A program made the position numbers and the translations under genes. From assembly GCA_903871735.1 (NCBI GenBank), contig CAIQHU010000178.1:1-62706 (forward strand): a stretch of DNA of 62,706 nt. Direction: 5' to 3'. Every line of letters begins with the position of its first letter. Position 1 is the stretch's first letter. The notes under the pieces were generated by a model. It saw only the letters and a program-made list of their open reading frames with translations, had not been told where the DNA came from and did no database searches. Below are positions 32,005-42,086 of the stretch, one piece after another. This stretch comes from an uncultured beta proteobacterium (GTDB lineage Bacteria; Pseudomonadota; Gammaproteobacteria; Burkholderiales; Burkholderiaceae).

Positions 32005-32766
32005 ATGGCCGCATTATTGATCCCCTTTCTTTTTACAATTTTTGTATGGTGGTTTAGTACGGGATTTATCTTGTGGTTGGATCGTCTAGCCCCAAAATTT
32101 TTCCCGAGAATTATGGTGATCAATACCTTAGTTTTAATGGCGGCTTTTTACGGCCTGAGCATTAGTAGTCGATCAGACACAGTTGCCAGTACCTACTGTG
32201 CTTTTACTTGTGCGTTACTCATTTGGGGTTGGCAAGAATTAGGATTTTTATTGGGCTATGTAACTGGTTCCAGACGAACCGCATGTCCGGAAGGGGCAAC
32301 AGGGTGGCGCAGAGCAAGATATGCGTTTGAAGCAGTTAATCATCATGAACTCGCTTTAATCTTATTGGGGGTTGGAATTTTCCTAATTAGTATAGATGCC
32401 ACGAACTTAACTGGCTTGTGGACTTTTGTTATTTTATGGTTGATGCGACAAAGTGCAAAATTAAATATTTTCTTTGGGGTATTAAACCTGAATGAAAATT
32501 TCTTACCAAATCATTTAAAGTATTTACAAACTTATTTTAGGCGTCGGCCGATGAATTTTTTGATGCCAATATCTATCCTAGGGTCTTTTATTTTTGTTGT
32601 GCCTTTGTGGGGCAGCACATTCACGTCTGGTATCTTGCCACACGAGATTGTTTCTAGCACGATCTTAGCGACGCTTTTGTCTTTAGCCATTTTGGAGCAT
32701 GTTTTATTGGTTTTACCAGTGCAAATAGAATTTTTGTGGAAGTGGGGATTTCGTCATGAAAGTTAG
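32005..32766 (+). CDS. puhE: PuhE, photosynthetic complex assembly integral membrane protein
   Basis: PuhE (DUF3623-type) is a multi-span membrane protein that affects reaction-centre and bacteriochlorophyll levels. The start chosen is ATG 32005, which has AAAGGA five bases upstream; a TTG at 31990 would overlap acsF. The 253-residue product has seven or so hydrophobic segments. It contains the conserved tract TGSRRTACPEGATGWRRARYAFEAVNHHEL with its charged loop and NHHE (about 84-113). The gene follows acsF as in other purple bacteria. Confidence 0.9.
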   Translation: MAALLIPFLFTIFVWWFSTGFILWLDRLAPKFFPRIMVINTLVLMAAFYGLSISSRSDTVASTYCAFTCALLIWGWQELGFLLGYVTGSRRTACPEGATGWRRARYAFEAVNHHELALILLGVGIFLISIDATNLTGLWTFVILWLMRQSAKLNIFFGVLNLNENFLPNHLKYLQTYFRRRPMNFLMPISILGSFIFVVPLWGSTFTSGILPHEIVSSTILATLLSLAILEHVLLVLPVQIEFLWKWGFRHES

Positions 32767-32809
32767 TTGCCATCGTATTTAGCCATTTGGTGCGGGGAGA
32801 TTTGTTGAT

Positions 32810-33748
32810 ATGGGACATTTAGATGCGGAAATACTACTAGCGCAGCCAAGAGGTTTTTGCGCGGGTGTAGACCGTGCGATCAGTATTGTTCAAGAGGCGT
32901 TGAATCGATTTGGTGCGCCAATTTATGTACGTCATCAAATTATTCATAATGCGCGCGTGATTGCTGAGTTAACTGCTCAGGGAGCAGTTTTTATTAATGA
33001 GTTAGACGAAGTGCCAGCTGGCGCAACACTGATTTTTAGTGCGCACGGTGTTTCAGCGAAGGTCCGTGCACAAGCCAGTGCTAGAGACTTTAGAATTTTT
33101 GATGCCACTTGTCCGTTAGTGAATAAGGTGCATGCCGAGGTCAAGAAATTGCATTTTGGGGGCATGCAGATTGTAATGATTGGTCACGCTGGCCACCCAG
33201 AAGTTGAGGGTACGATGGGACAGGTCGTTGATCGAATTCATTTAGTACAAGAAATTGCGGATGTGGATACGCTGCATTTTCCAGAGAATACCCAGGTAGC
33301 CTACGTTACCCAAACTACTTTATCGATTGATGAGACAAGAGACATCATAGCGGCTTTAGAAATACGTTTCCCCCAGATACAGCATCCTAAAAAACAAGAT
33401 ATTTGTTATGCTACGCAAAATCGCCAGGATGCTGTTAAGGAGCTTGTGCCAATGGTCGATGTTGTGATTGTGGTGGGAAGTCCGAACAGTTCAAACTCCA
33501 ATCGATTAAGAGAGTTAGGGCAGCGTCTTGGAGTGCGTTCATACTTGGTTGATCATCCAGATCAGCTGAAGAGAGCTTGGTTTGAGGGTCAAAAGCGCGT
33601 TGGATTAACTGCTGGGGCTTCAGCCCCAGAAAGTCTTACACAAGAGATTTTGGATCGCATCCGTGACTACGGCCCAAGAGTTGTTAAGACATTACCAGGT
33701 GTAGAGGAAAATACCATCTTTGCCCTACCTAAGGGATTAGGAAAGTAA
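32810..33748 (+). CDS. ispH: IspH (LytB), 4-hydroxy-3-methylbut-2-enyl diphosphate reductase
   Basis: IspH catalyses the last step of the MEP pathway, making isopentenyl and dimethylallyl diphosphate for carotenoids and the phytyl/geranylgeranyl tail. The 312-residue protein has the three cysteines of its iron-sulphur cluster, Cys17 (GFCAGV), Cys101 (DATCPLV) and Cys199 (QDICYATQ), plus [10 protein letters not shown] in the C-terminal lobe. It lies 43 bases after puhE and ends the superoperon. It may be a second, photosynthesis-dedicated copy, which cannot be judged from one window. Confidence 0.94.
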   Translation: MGHLDAEILLAQPRGFCAGVDRAISIVQEALNRFGAPIYVRHQIIHNARVIAELTAQGAVFINELDEVPAGATLIFSAHGVSAKVRAQASARDFRIFDATCPLVNKVHAEVKKLHFGGMQIVMIGHAGHPEVEGTMGQVVDRIHLVQEIADVDTLHFPENTQVAYVTQTTLSIDETRDIIAALEIRFPQIQHPKKQDICYATQNRQDAVKELVPMVDVVIVVGSPNSSNSNRLRELGQRLGVRSYLVDHPDQLKRAWFEGQKRVGLTAGASAPESLTQEILDRIRDYGPRVVKTLPGVEENTIFALPKGLGK

Positions 33749-33759
33749 AATCCCCAACC

Positions 33760-33780
33760 TAGGGAAATCCCTATATTTTT
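33760..33780 (+). terminator. Weak intrinsic terminator after ispH
   Basis: A 5-base stem TAGGG/CCCTA with an AAAT loop is followed by TATTTTT. It lies just after ispH and before the bchG promoter and would mark the end of the superoperon. Confidence 0.45.
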
Positions 33781-33803
33781 CAATATCTTAAAGATGAAAT
33801 AAG

Positions 33804-33821
33804 TGTAAAATTTAGTTGACG
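33804..33821. promoter_or_regulatory. PpsR/CrtJ-type box 1 upstream of bchG, overlapping a -35 element
   Basis: TGTAAAATTTAGTTGACG is a one-mismatch TGT-N12-ACA site. Its end forms TTGACG, a good -35 hexamer, with TAAAAA 16 bases later as a -10 candidate. The same sequence with three changes occurs before bchF. Confidence 0.55.
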
Positions 33822-33829
33822 TTTTAACA

Positions 33830-33847
33830 TGTCAATGTAAAAATACA
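33830..33847. promoter_or_regulatory. PpsR/CrtJ-type box 2 upstream of bchG, overlapping the -10 region
   Basis: TGTCAATGTAAAAATACA is an exact TGT-N12-ACA match starting 26 bases after box 1. It ends 3 bases before the bchG ATG and covers the putative -10, so a bound repressor would block polymerase and initiation. Confidence 0.65.
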
Positions 33848-33850
33848 CTT

Positions 33851-34723
33851 ATGAAATTTACTGCTTTTATCGAGTTATTAAAGCCTATCACTTGGTTTCC
33901 ACCCATGTGGGCTTTTATTTGTGGGGCTATTACCGCGGGTACTGCGCTGGCTGGTCAGTGGGAAATTATTCTTTTGGGGCTCTTACTCACGGGGCCATTA
34001 GTTTGCGCTTCAAGTCAAGCAGTCAATGATTGGTTTGATCGGCATGTAGACGCGATCAATGAACCGAATAGACCGATACCGTCAGGCCGGATTCCAGGAC
34101 GTTGGGGATTGTATTTAGGGATCATTTGGTCGATTCTGTCATTAGTCATTGGAGCGCAATTAGGCCCTTGGGGACTTGGTGCAACAACTTTGGCGATTAT
34201 TTTTTCATGGGCTTATAGCATGCCCCCCGTGCGCTTAAAACAAAATGGTTGGTGGGGCAATTTAGCATGTGCAATGAGCTACGAAGGTTTGGCGTGGATA
34301 ACTGGCGCTGCTCTTTTGTCAATTACCGCATCACCAAGCCAACCATCCCTTTTATTTGCCGGTTTATATAGTTTAGGTGCGCACGGAATAATGACGCTCA
34401 ATGATTTCAAGGCAATTGAGGGCGATCAAAAAATGGGTATTCGCTCCTTACCCGTTCAGCTAGGGGCGAATCGAGCGGCCCAAGTAGCCTGTTTGATTAT
34501 GCTGATCCCACAATGCATCGTGATTGGATTTCTATTTTTCATTGAGCAAGAGATCCACGCATTTTTTGTTGGTATCTTAGTGCTTGCGCAGTTAGCTCTG
34601 ATGAGATATTTTTTATTCGATCCAATTAAAAGAGCCCTTTTTTATAGTGGCTTTGGCGTACCTCTTTTTGTCGGCGGCATGATGATTGCTGCATTTGGCA
34701 TACGCAATCTGGGTGGTCAGTAA
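33851..34723 (+). CDS. bchG: BchG, bacteriochlorophyll a synthase
   Basis: BchG attaches the geranylgeranyl or phytyl alcohol to bacteriochlorophyllide a, giving membrane-soluble pigment. The 290-residue UbiA-family prenyltransferase has about eight membrane segments and the two aspartate-rich motifs, NDWFDRHVDAINEPNRPIPS (59-78) and LNDFKAIEGDQKMGIRS (about 178-194). It is the first gene of the bchG-carrier-bchP unit. No clear ribosome site precedes the ATG, which lies only 3 bases after a PpsR-type box, so a very short leader or leaderless message is possible. Confidence 0.95.
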   Translation: MKFTAFIELLKPITWFPPMWAFICGAITAGTALAGQWEIILLGLLLTGPLVCASSQAVNDWFDRHVDAINEPNRPIPSGRIPGRWGLYLGIIWSILSLVIGAQLGPWGLGATTLAIIFSWAYSMPPVRLKQNGWWGNLACAMSYEGLAWITGAALLSITASPSQPSLLFAGLYSLGAHGIMTLNDFKAIEGDQKMGIRSLPVQLGANRAAQVACLIMLIPQCIVIGFLFFIEQEIHAFFVGILVLAQLALMRYFLFDPIKRALFYSGFGVPLFVGGMMIAAFGIRNLGGQ

Positions 34724-36013
34724 ATGTTAGCACTTAGTCCAATTCAAGGTCTTGGCTGGTTGGGTATTATCCGTCTAGGATTCGTTCAGACTGCAATTGG
34801 CGCTATCGTGGTGATGACAACTTCTACTTTAAATCGCATTATGGTGGTCGAGCTGGCTTTACCAGCTATCTTGCCGGGCCTATTAGTCGCCTTTCATTAT
34901 TTCGTGCAAGTAATCAGGCCACGGATGGGTTTTGCATCAGATCAAGGCCTATATAAAACGCCATGGATTTTAGGTGGAATTATTGTGTTAGGTCTTGGTG
35001 GGATTGGGGCTGCGATTGGAACGGTCATGATGGCAGAAAGCGTCTTGCAGGGAATTATCGTTTCCTTTTTTGCATTTTTAATGATTGGTATTGGCGTGAG
35101 CATGAGCGGGACTTCTTTATTAGCTCTTCTTGCAAAAAGTGTTGATGATCAAAAACGAGCCGCTGCAGCAACAATTGTTTGGTTGATGATGATTTTTGGA
35201 TTTGCCGTAACGAGTATTTTGATTGGAAAATTCTTAGACCCATACGCTCCAGAAAAGGTCATACAAATAGCTATTGTTGTCGCGATTATTGGATTTATAG
35301 TGACCTATTTAGCATTATTTCAGCTAGAAAAGGGTCTCGAGTTAATCGCATCACCAAAAGTAATTTCAAATCCACTGACCTTCACGCAATCCTTTCACGA
35401 GATGTGGAGTGACTTGGATATTCGTCAATTCACAATCTTTATATTTATATCGATGTTGGCATTTAGTTCTCAAGATTTAATTATGGAACCATTTGCCGGA
35501 CTCGTGTTTGACTATACGGTAGGACAAACTACGAGTTTATCTGGCTTACAACATAGTGGGGTATTAAGCGGTATGTTGTTAGTAGCCTTTTGCGGTAGCT
35601 CTCGATTGAGGAAGTATTTTGGGTCGCTCAAGTCTTGGATTATTTATGGCTGTTTAGCCTCCGCACTTGCGATGATGGGCTTGGCAATTGGCGCACTGGT
35701 TGGTAAGTCATGGCCCCTAGATATGAATGTGTTTCTACTCGGATTAGCAAATGGGACATTTTCGATTGCTGCAATCGGCTCGATGATGCGCCTGGCAGTG
35801 GCTGATGGTTTAGGAAAAGAGGGCGTCAGGATTGGTTTATGGGGAGGGGCGCAAGCCATTGCATTTGGCCTAGGGGGTCTATTAGGTGCATCGGTTAGTG
35901 ACTTAGCTCGCCTGTTCATGTCAGAGACTGCAAACGCATACACCCTCGTATTTACATTGGAATCATTACTGTTTTTGTACTCAGCAAAATTAGCCGCAAG
36001 CATTCGTCGATAA
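34724..36013 (+). CDS. PucC-family (BCD) carrier between bchG and bchP
   Basis: This 429-residue protein has about 12 hydrophobic segments and belongs to the same major-facilitator branch as LhaA and PucC. It shares RIMVVELALPAILPGLLVAFHYFVQVIRPRMGF-type helix-loop features and DLIMEPFAGLVFDYTVGQT. A member of this family regularly sits between bchG and bchP in purple bacteria (often called ORF428 or bch2) and is thought to help move or hand over bacteriochlorophyll. It begins directly after the bchG stop. Its exact function has not been firmly established. Confidence 0.88.
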   Translation: MLALSPIQGLGWLGIIRLGFVQTAIGAIVVMTTSTLNRIMVVELALPAILPGLLVAFHYFVQVIRPRMGFASDQGLYKTPWILGGIIVLGLGGIGAAIGTVMMAESVLQGIIVSFFAFLMIGIGVSMSGTSLLALLAKSVDDQKRAAAATIVWLMMIFGFAVTSILIGKFLDPYAPEKVIQIAIVVAIIGFIVTYLALFQLEKGLELIASPKVISNPLTFTQSFHEMWSDLDIRQFTIFIFISMLAFSSQDLIMEPFAGLVFDYTVGQTTSLSGLQHSGVLSGMLLVAFCGSSRLRKYFGSLKSWIIYGCLASALAMMGLAIGALVGKSWPLDMNVFLLGLANGTFSIAAIGSMMRLAVADGLGKEGVRIGLWGGAQAIAFGLGGLLGASVSDLARLFMSETANAYTLVFTLESLLFLYSAKLAASIRR

Positions 36014-36041
36014 ATACCATGAGAAAATTAGGAAGATCAAT

Positions 36042-37244
36042 ATGACACAAGAAATCTATGATGTAATTGTTGTAGGTGGTGGTCCAGCTGGATCAACTGC
36101 GGCCGAAAAGTTAGCCGAAAAAGGTAAAAAAGTCCTTCTCTTAGATCGTGGCGGACGAGTAAAGCCTTGTGGCGGAGCAATACCACCACGATTAATTAAA
36201 GACTATAAAATACCAGATTCTTTATTAGTTGCTAAAGCAACGAGCGCTCGGATGATTTCACCCAAAAATAAAAAGGTGGATATTCCGATTGAAAATGGTT
36301 TTGTCGGCATGGTCGATCGAGGAACCTTTGACGAATGGTTACGGCAAAGGGCCGAGGCAGCTGGTGCTATTCGTAAAGTTGGTAATTTTTCTGATTTAAA
36401 AGAGTTGGATGGTTTGGTGGAAATATCTTATCGCGTTCGGGGTAAGGCTCAAATTGGAGAAGGGGAACTTAAAAAGGTATATGCCAGATCTGTAATTGGT
36501 GCTGATGGCGCTAAATCAGGGGTTGGACGAGCAGCCGGGGTTGCTGGATGTGCGGAGGCAAATTACGTGTTTGCGTATCACGAAATTTTACGTAAACCTG
36601 AAAAAACATCTATTGATTATGATGCAAGCCGATGTGATGTCATTTATCAGCAGCAAGTATCACCTGATTTTTATGGTTGGGTCTTCCCCCATGGAGATAC
36701 TTTAAGTATCGGAACGGGGAGTGCTGATAAAGGCTTTTCTTTAAGAAATGCGGTTGGACATTTGCGAGCACAAATTGGTTTTGAAAATGCCGAGCTGATT
36801 CGGCATGAAGGTGCGCCGTTACCCATGAAACCTCTGAAACGCTGGGATAATGGTAAAAATGTGGTGCTTGCTGGAGACGCTGCTGGAGTAGTTGCTCCAT
36901 CTTCAGGTGAAGGAATTTACTATGCCATGTATGGTGGGGAGCTTGCGGCAAGTGCGATAGAAGCGTTTTTATTATCGGGCAATCCAGCGAAGTTGAAATT
37001 GGCACGTAAGTCATTTATGAAAGAGCATCGTTTAACTTTTATTGTTTTAGGTATTATGCAAAGATTTTGGTACATCAATGACAAGCGTCGAGAAAGTTTT
37101 GTCAAAATGTGCGAGGATAAAGATGTACAACGCTTGACCTTTGAGTCTTATATGAATAAAAAACTAGTACGCAAGAAGCCGCTTGCTCATATCAAGATAT
37201 TCTTTAAGGATATGGGGCATCTTTTAGGGATTGCTAAAGCATAG
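36042..37244 (+). CDS. bchP: BchP, geranylgeranyl reductase
   Basis: BchP reduces three double bonds of the geranylgeranyl chain on bacteriochlorophyll to phytyl. The 400-residue flavoprotein has the N-terminal FAD motif VVGGGPAGSTAAEKLAEKG at about 10-28, the VKPCGGAIPPR segment characteristic of BchP/ChlP near 41-51, and the second FAD-contact motif NVVLAGDAAGVVAPSSGEG near 270-288. It is preceded by GGAAGA and follows the PucC-family gene by 28 bases. Confidence 0.95.
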   Translation: MTQEIYDVIVVGGGPAGSTAAEKLAEKGKKVLLLDRGGRVKPCGGAIPPRLIKDYKIPDSLLVAKATSARMISPKNKKVDIPIENGFVGMVDRGTFDEWLRQRAEAAGAIRKVGNFSDLKELDGLVEISYRVRGKAQIGEGELKKVYARSVIGADGAKSGVGRAAGVAGCAEANYVFAYHEILRKPEKTSIDYDASRCDVIYQQQVSPDFYGWVFPHGDTLSIGTGSADKGFSLRNAVGHLRAQIGFENAELIRHEGAPLPMKPLKRWDNGKNVVLAGDAAGVVAPSSGEGIYYAMYGGELAASAIEAFLLSGNPAKLKLARKSFMKEHRLTFIVLGIMQRFWYINDKRRESFVKMCEDKDVQRLTFESYMNKKLVRKKPLAHIKIFFKDMGHLLGIAKA

Positions 37245-37246
37245 CG

Positions 37247-37732
37247 ATGAGAACTTTTTTTTTGCAGCGACATATTTGGGCAGCAGGGGCATGGATTTTT
37301 GTTGTGTCTTTTAGTGGTGGTATGTTGACTGAGATTGGGCCTTGGTATTTGAATTTAAAACATCCCGATTGGAAGCCGCCAGACTGGGCATTTGGGGTAA
37401 TTTGGACAACGATATTTGTTTTGGCGGCTTTTGCTTGGTCGATCGCTTGGCAAAGAACGCAAACAGTCAAGCAGCGCTTGACCTTGAGCACCTTATTTAT
37501 TGCTAATGCTCTTTGCAACATGCTATGGAGTGTCCTTTACTTTAAACTGCACCGGCCTGATTGGTCTTTGATTGAAGCCTTTTTTTTGTGGGGATCTGTA
37601 CTTGCCATTATTCTAGTAACCCGTTCGTATAGCACCTTATCAGGCTGGTTCATGATGCCGTATCTGATCTGGGTTAGCTGCGCCATTGCACTCAATTATG
37701 AAACGATACGGCTAAATGGCCCGTTTAATTAA
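37247..37732 (+). CDS. tspO: TspO/MBR-family tryptophan-rich sensory protein (CrtK)
   Basis: TspO is an outer- or inner-membrane five-helix protein that binds porphyrins. In Rhodobacter it tunes expression of photosynthesis genes in response to oxygen. The 161-residue sequence is rich in tryptophan and has the family segments PGWYLNLKHPDW-like (GPWYLNLKHPDWKPPDWAFG, about 33-52), ANALCNMLWSVLYF and WVSCAIALNYE. It starts 2 bases after bchP, in the bchP-tspO-hemA-dxs run. How it acts here cannot be told from sequence. Confidence 0.9.
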   Translation: MRTFFLQRHIWAAGAWIFVVSFSGGMLTEIGPWYLNLKHPDWKPPDWAFGVIWTTIFVLAAFAWSIAWQRTQTVKQRLTLSTLFIANALCNMLWSVLYFKLHRPDWSLIEAFFLWGSVLAIILVTRSYSTLSGWFMMPYLIWVSCAIALNYETIRLNGPFN

Positions 37733-37749
37733 ATACTAGGAATTCTATT

Positions 37750-39072
37750 TTGAACTTATTAACAATTGGCATTAACCATCAAATTGCCCCTTTAGAAATC
37801 CGAGAAAAGGTCGCGCTCACTCCCGAGGTAATAAGCGATGCAATGAAAGATTTACGAAGTTATCTCAATCAAGATCAAGAGAATAACCCATCAGAAGTAG
37901 CTATTTTATCCACTTGTAATCGGACCGAAATATATTGCGCAGCGAATGATCATCATATTCATGATCAGCAAATACAAGTGAAAACGATTGATTGGCTCAG
38001 CGCGCAAAGGCGCATGAATAAAAGTGAACTAACCCCCTATATTCAAACTGAGATATCGTCAGCTGCAGTACGGCATGTTTTTCGGGTTGGTTGTGGATTA
38101 GATTCGATGGTTTTAGGAGAGACGCAGATTCTTGGTCAGATGAAGCAAGCAGTTGCGCAAGCCCAGCAGGCTGGATCAATTGGAACATATTTAAACCAAC
38201 TATTTAATAAAACCTTCGCAGTTGCTAAAGAAGTTCGTGGGACCACAGAGATTAGTACGCATGCCATATCGATGGCCAGTGCGGCAGTGCGACTATCGCA
38301 TCGTGTTTTAGGGGCGATAGATCAACAGCGGATCTTATTTATTGGCGCTGGTGAAATGATTAATTTGTGCGCGGCACATTTTTCTGGCAAATCGCCCAAG
38401 CAAATTACAATAGCTAATCGAACCTTTGAGCGCGGTGAGGAATTGGCTAGAATGATTCGTGATCAGGGTCATCCTTGTGAATCAATCGCATTATCTGAAG
38501 TGCCGCAACGGCTTGCTCAATTTGACATTGTCGTTTCATGTACGGCTAGTTCACTACCGATTATTGGCTTAGGGATGGTCAATACTGCCTTGAAAAATAG
38601 GCGGCATCAACCCATGGTAATGATAGACTTAGCAGTTCCGCGTGATATTGAGCCGGAGATTAGTAAACTAAGAGACGTCTATTTATATACGGTGGATGAT
38701 TTAGGTAAGGTGGTTAAAGAGGGTATGGAGTACCGAACAAACGCTGTTAAGAGTGCCGAAGAAATTATTAATTTACAGGTGAAGAACTTTATGCACTGGT
38801 TAGCTCAGCGCTCTTCAGTGCCTTTTATAACCAGTCTTAAGCAACGTAGTGAGGAATTACAACGCGTTGAAATTGAAAAGGCCAAGAAAAGGCTCAATCG
38901 AGGAGAGGATCCTGCTGATGTGATGACTGAACTAGCTAGAGGACTCGCTAATAAATTTATGCACGGATCATTACATTCCTTACATCATGTTGATGATGAT
39001 AGTGTTGATGATTACCAAAAGATGTTAACTAAAATTTTTATGACTGAAAGTAAAAGAGGTGGATCGTGTTGA
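37750..39072 (+). CDS. hemA: HemA, glutamyl-tRNA reductase
   Basis: HemA reduces glutamyl-tRNA to glutamate-1-semialdehyde, the first committed step of tetrapyrrole synthesis by the C5 route. The 440-residue protein has the catalytic cysteine in [10 protein letters not shown] (Cys56), the nucleotide-binding segment [17 protein letters not shown] and a C-terminal dimerisation helix. It starts with TTG at 37750, after TAGGAA, and no nearby ATG is available that keeps the conserved N-terminus. It overlaps dxs by 7 bases. Its position inside the photosynthesis cluster links precursor supply to pigment demand. Confidence 0.94.
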   Translation: MNLLTIGINHQIAPLEIREKVALTPEVISDAMKDLRSYLNQDQENNPSEVAILSTCNRTEIYCAANDHHIHDQQIQVKTIDWLSAQRRMNKSELTPYIQTEISSAAVRHVFRVGCGLDSMVLGETQILGQMKQAVAQAQQAGSIGTYLNQLFNKTFAVAKEVRGTTEISTHAISMASAAVRLSHRVLGAIDQQRILFIGAGEMINLCAAHFSGKSPKQITIANRTFERGEELARMIRDQGHPCESIALSEVPQRLAQFDIVVSCTASSLPIIGLGMVNTALKNRRHQPMVMIDLAVPRDIEPEISKLRDVYLYTVDDLGKVVKEGMEYRTNAVKSAEEIINLQVKNFMHWLAQRSSVPFITSLKQRSEELQRVEIEKAKKRLNRGEDPADVMTELARGLANKFMHGSLHSLHHVDDDSVDDYQKMLTKIFMTESKRGGSC

Positions 39073-40955
39073 AAATGACAAATTTACTCCAAACTATTGA
39101 TTTACCATCCCAATTAAGAGAGTTAACGCGCCCACAACTAAACCAATTAGCAAGTGAATTAAGAGAGTTTGTGATTGATTCTGTTTCACAAACAGGGGGG
39201 CATTTATCTTCTAACCTTGGAACCGTCGAATTGGCGGTGGCGCTGCATTATGTATTTAATACTCCCAAAGACTCTGTTATTTGGGATGTGGGGCATCAAA
39301 GTTATCCACATAAAATATTGACTGGTAGGCGTGAGCAAATGGCAACGCTCAGGCAATATGGTGGTATTTCAGGCTTTCCAAAGCGTAGTGAGAGTCCTTT
39401 TGACACTTTTGGAACAGCGCATTCTTCAACCAGTATTTCTGCGGCAACTGGCATGGCTCACGCCGCGCGCTTAAGAAAAGAGGAACGGGTTGCGATTGCG
39501 GTGATTGGGGATAGTGCAATGACTGGTGGAATGGCGTTTGAAGCCATGAATCATGCGGGTATTTGCCGAGATTTGCCGCTTATTGTCATTTTGAATGACA
39601 ACGATATGTCGATTTCCCCAGCGGTTGGCGCATTAAATCGTTATTTAGCCAGGTTAATTAGTAGTCCTTTATATGAAGCCACTAAAAATAGCGTTGGTAA
39701 TGTGTTGTCTATTGTTCCCCCCTTGCGCGAATTCGCTAAACGTCTTGAGGGGCATGCCAAAGGGATGATTGTGCCGGGTACTATATTTGAAGAGTTTGGA
39801 TTTAATTATATTGGACCCATCGATGGGCATGATTTAGATTCCTTAATACCCACTTTTCAAAATATTCAAAAATTAGCACTAGCAGGGGATGGTCCCCAGT
39901 TTATCCATGTCATTACTAAAAAGGGCAAGGGCTATCCATTGGCGGAAGCAGATCCCATTTTGTATCACGGACCGGGTAAGTTTGATAAAAAAATTGGGAT
40001 AGTTCCAAGTAAAACTGCTAGCAAAAAAACCTTTACCCAGATATTTGGCGAATGGGTTTGTGATATGGCGCAAGAAGATTCTCGGCTCGTGGCTATAACC
40101 CCAGCAATGCGGGAGGGCTCGGGACTCGTGGAATTCGAAAAACGCTTTCCGAATCGGTATTTCGACGTTGGTATTGCTGAGCAGCATGCTGTCACATTTT
40201 CAGCAGGTTTAGCCTGCGAGGGTTACAAACCGGTTTTAGCAATTTATTCAACATTTTTGCAGCGTGGTTACGATCAATTAATTCATGATGTGGCCTTACA
40301 AGATTTGCCGGTAGTTTTTGCTTTAGATCGTGCAGGTCTAGTTGGAGCTGATGGGGCAACCCATGCTGGCACATTTGATTTAGCCTATTTACGTTGTATT
40401 CCGAATATGATTATTATGACGCCAAGTGATGAGAACGAGTGTCGTCAATTATTAACGACGGCATTTATGCAGGAGCATCCATCGGCAGTCAGGTACCCGC
40501 GGGGCAGTGGTGTTGGAGCCACGGTTGATCCAAGTTTAACGAGTCTTCCAATCGGTAAAGGGGTAGTTCGTCGACAAGTTTCTACGACGGCTAAAAAACG
40601 TTTAGCTGTTTTAGCGTTTGGAACATTACTCCAGCCATGCCTAGAGGTTGCCGAACAATTAGACCTAACGGTGGTTGATATGCGATTTGTCAAACCAATT
40701 GATGAGGAGTTATTAAAAGCTTTGTCAATAGATCACGTCGGCTTTATTACCATTGAAGAAGGTGCAATCCAAGGCGGCGCTGGTAGTGCGTGCATGGAAT
40801 TTTTTGCGAGTCAACATATCTTGTTGCCAGTATTACAACTAGGATTGCCAGACACTTTTATTGATCAAGGTGACAGTCACTTACTGTTAGCCAATTGTGG
40901 CCTGAGTGCCGCAGGCATTGAACAGTCGATTCGGGGTTATTTTAATATTGGGTGA
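39066..40955 (+). CDS. dxs: Dxs, 1-deoxy-D-xylulose-5-phosphate synthase
   Basis: Dxs condenses pyruvate and glyceraldehyde-3-phosphate with thiamine diphosphate, the first MEP-pathway step for isoprenoids. The 629-residue protein has the ThDP motif beginning at [20 protein letters not shown] (about 146-165), the [14 protein letters not shown] segment near 47-60 and the transketolase-like C-terminal domains. A GTG start at 39066 has AGAGG 6 bases upstream and overlaps hemA; an ATG follows 9 bases later. It is the last gene of the photosynthesis cluster here. It is plausibly a dedicated extra copy. Confidence 0.95.
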   Translation: MLKMTNLLQTIDLPSQLRELTRPQLNQLASELREFVIDSVSQTGGHLSSNLGTVELAVALHYVFNTPKDSVIWDVGHQSYPHKILTGRREQMATLRQYGGISGFPKRSESPFDTFGTAHSSTSISAATGMAHAARLRKEERVAIAVIGDSAMTGGMAFEAMNHAGICRDLPLIVILNDNDMSISPAVGALNRYLARLISSPLYEATKNSVGNVLSIVPPLREFAKRLEGHAKGMIVPGTIFEEFGFNYIGPIDGHDLDSLIPTFQNIQKLALAGDGPQFIHVITKKGKGYPLAEADPILYHGPGKFDKKIGIVPSKTASKKTFTQIFGEWVCDMAQEDSRLVAITPAMREGSGLVEFEKRFPNRYFDVGIAEQHAVTFSAGLACEGYKPVLAIYSTFLQRGYDQLIHDVALQDLPVVFALDRAGLVGADGATHAGTFDLAYLRCIPNMIIMTPSDENECRQLLTTAFMQEHPSAVRYPRGSGVGATVDPSLTSLPIGKGVVRRQVSTTAKKRLAVLAFGTLLQPCLEVAEQLDLTVVDMRFVKPIDEELLKALSIDHVGFITIEEGAIQGGAGSACMEFFASQHILLPVLQLGLPDTFIDQGDSHLLLANCGLSAAGIEQSIRGYFNIG

Positions 40956-40970
40956 TTTGAGGAGTTAGCT

Positions 40971-41001
40971 TCTCCAAGCAAATAATCAATTTACTTGGAG
41001 A
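40971..41001. terminator. Long hairpin between convergent dxs and Ldh-family gene
   Basis: Inverted repeat TCTCCAAG/CTTGGAGA continues inward through AAAT/ATTT with one mismatch, giving about 12 paired positions. There is no T-run on either side. It sits in the 72-base gap between convergent genes and probably stops or stabilises the two transcripts; it also marks the edge of the photosynthesis cluster. Confidence 0.5.
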
Positions 41002-41027
41002 GTATTCGTTGAAGAACTTCCTAGGTT

Positions 41028-42086
41028 TTAAAATTCTAGTGGCTTTACACCAGCTAATTGAGCGCACTCATTGAGAGCTTTTAGAAGACCTGGAGGGACT
41101 GGTATGCCTTGGGTTAGGCGTTTTGATTTTGACCGAGCCGAGGATTCTCCAGGAACACGGATTTCTGTAACTCCTGGCAGGGTTCTAGAGGCCTTTAATT
41201 CTTTGACCATTCTTTGTGTATCTGCGATGAGGTGCGCTGTTCCACCTAAGAAATCCGGGTTAATTGCGACAACAGTTTGACCAGTATTAGTAACTGCCTG
41301 TGAATCAGCATTAAAGTCTACTAATTTAGAACCAACTGCAGCACCATTCATGCAGCCAGCAAGTAGGGCAATCATGAGAGATAAACCATAGCCTTTATAG
41401 TCGCCGATGGGGAGGAGCATGCCCTCGTGAGATCGGTTGGGGTCTGTTAAAGGCTTGCCCTGTTTGTCAATCATCCAACCGACAGGCATTTGCTCGCCCT
41501 GTTGGGCTTTCATTTTTACTTTGCCATAAGCGGCCACGGTCGTGGCCATATCTAGGGTCACAGGTGGATTACCAGAACCGGTTGGTACCGAAATAGCAAT
41601 TGGATTAGTCGACAAGAGCATATCAATACCACCCCAAGGAGCCATGTGATTTGCGCTTCCAACGGCTAGGTATAGACCAACTAGACCAGCTTCTGCAACC
41701 AGATTGGCATAACTAGAAGCTGCTCCAGCATGATTGCTATAGGAGCATCCAACCCAACCAATACCAACTTTTTTAGCTTTTTCAATTGCTAACATGGTTG
41801 CTTTGTGCATGACAAGGTGGCCAATCGCATTATCCCCATGCAGTAATGCGATAGCTGGTGCATCCTGTAATAATTTCATTTGTGGGTGTAAATTGATGCC
41901 GTTTTCTGTGATGCGTTTGGCATACTGTTGTAAGCGAAAGATGCCGTGACCATCCGCTCCGACTAAATCTGAACGAACCATCATGTCCGCGGTCAGATCT
42001 GCATCTGCCTTAGGCATATTTAACCCATGGAAAACTGCTGAAATAAAGTTTTTTGCTTGTTCAGCGCTTAAATAATTTTGGTCCAT
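41028..42086 (-). CDS. Ldh-family (malate/L-lactate/sulpholactate-type) NAD(P)H dehydrogenase
   Basis: The 352-residue protein belongs to the second malate/lactate dehydrogenase family, which includes ureidoglycolate, (2R)-3-sulpholactate and 2,3-diketogulonate reductases. Family segments seen include DGHGIFRLQQYAKRI (about 45-59), GCSYSNHAGAASSYAN with the presumed catalytic histidine near 119, and PTGSGNPPVTLDMATTVAAYGKV. It overlaps the preceding enolase-superfamily gene by 19 bases. Together with that gene it probably oxidises or reduces a 2-hydroxy or 2-keto acid intermediate. The substrate is unknown. Confidence 0.85.
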   Translation of the reverse strand: MDQNYLSAEQAKNFISAVFHGLNMPKADADLTADMMVRSDLVGADGHGIFRLQQYAKRITENGINLHPQMKLLQDAPAIALLHGDNAIGHLVMHKATMLAIEKAKKVGIGWVGCSYSNHAGAASSYANLVAEAGLVGLYLAVGSANHMAPWGGIDMLLSTNPIAISVPTGSGNPPVTLDMATTVAAYGKVKMKAQQGEQMPVGWMIDKQGKPLTDPNRSHEGMLLPIGDYKGYGLSLMIALLAGCMNGAAVGSKLVDFNADSQAVTNTGQTVVAINPDFLGGTAHLIADTQRMVKELKASRTLPGVTEIRVPGESSARSKSKRLTQGIPVPPGLLKALNECAQLAGVKPLEF

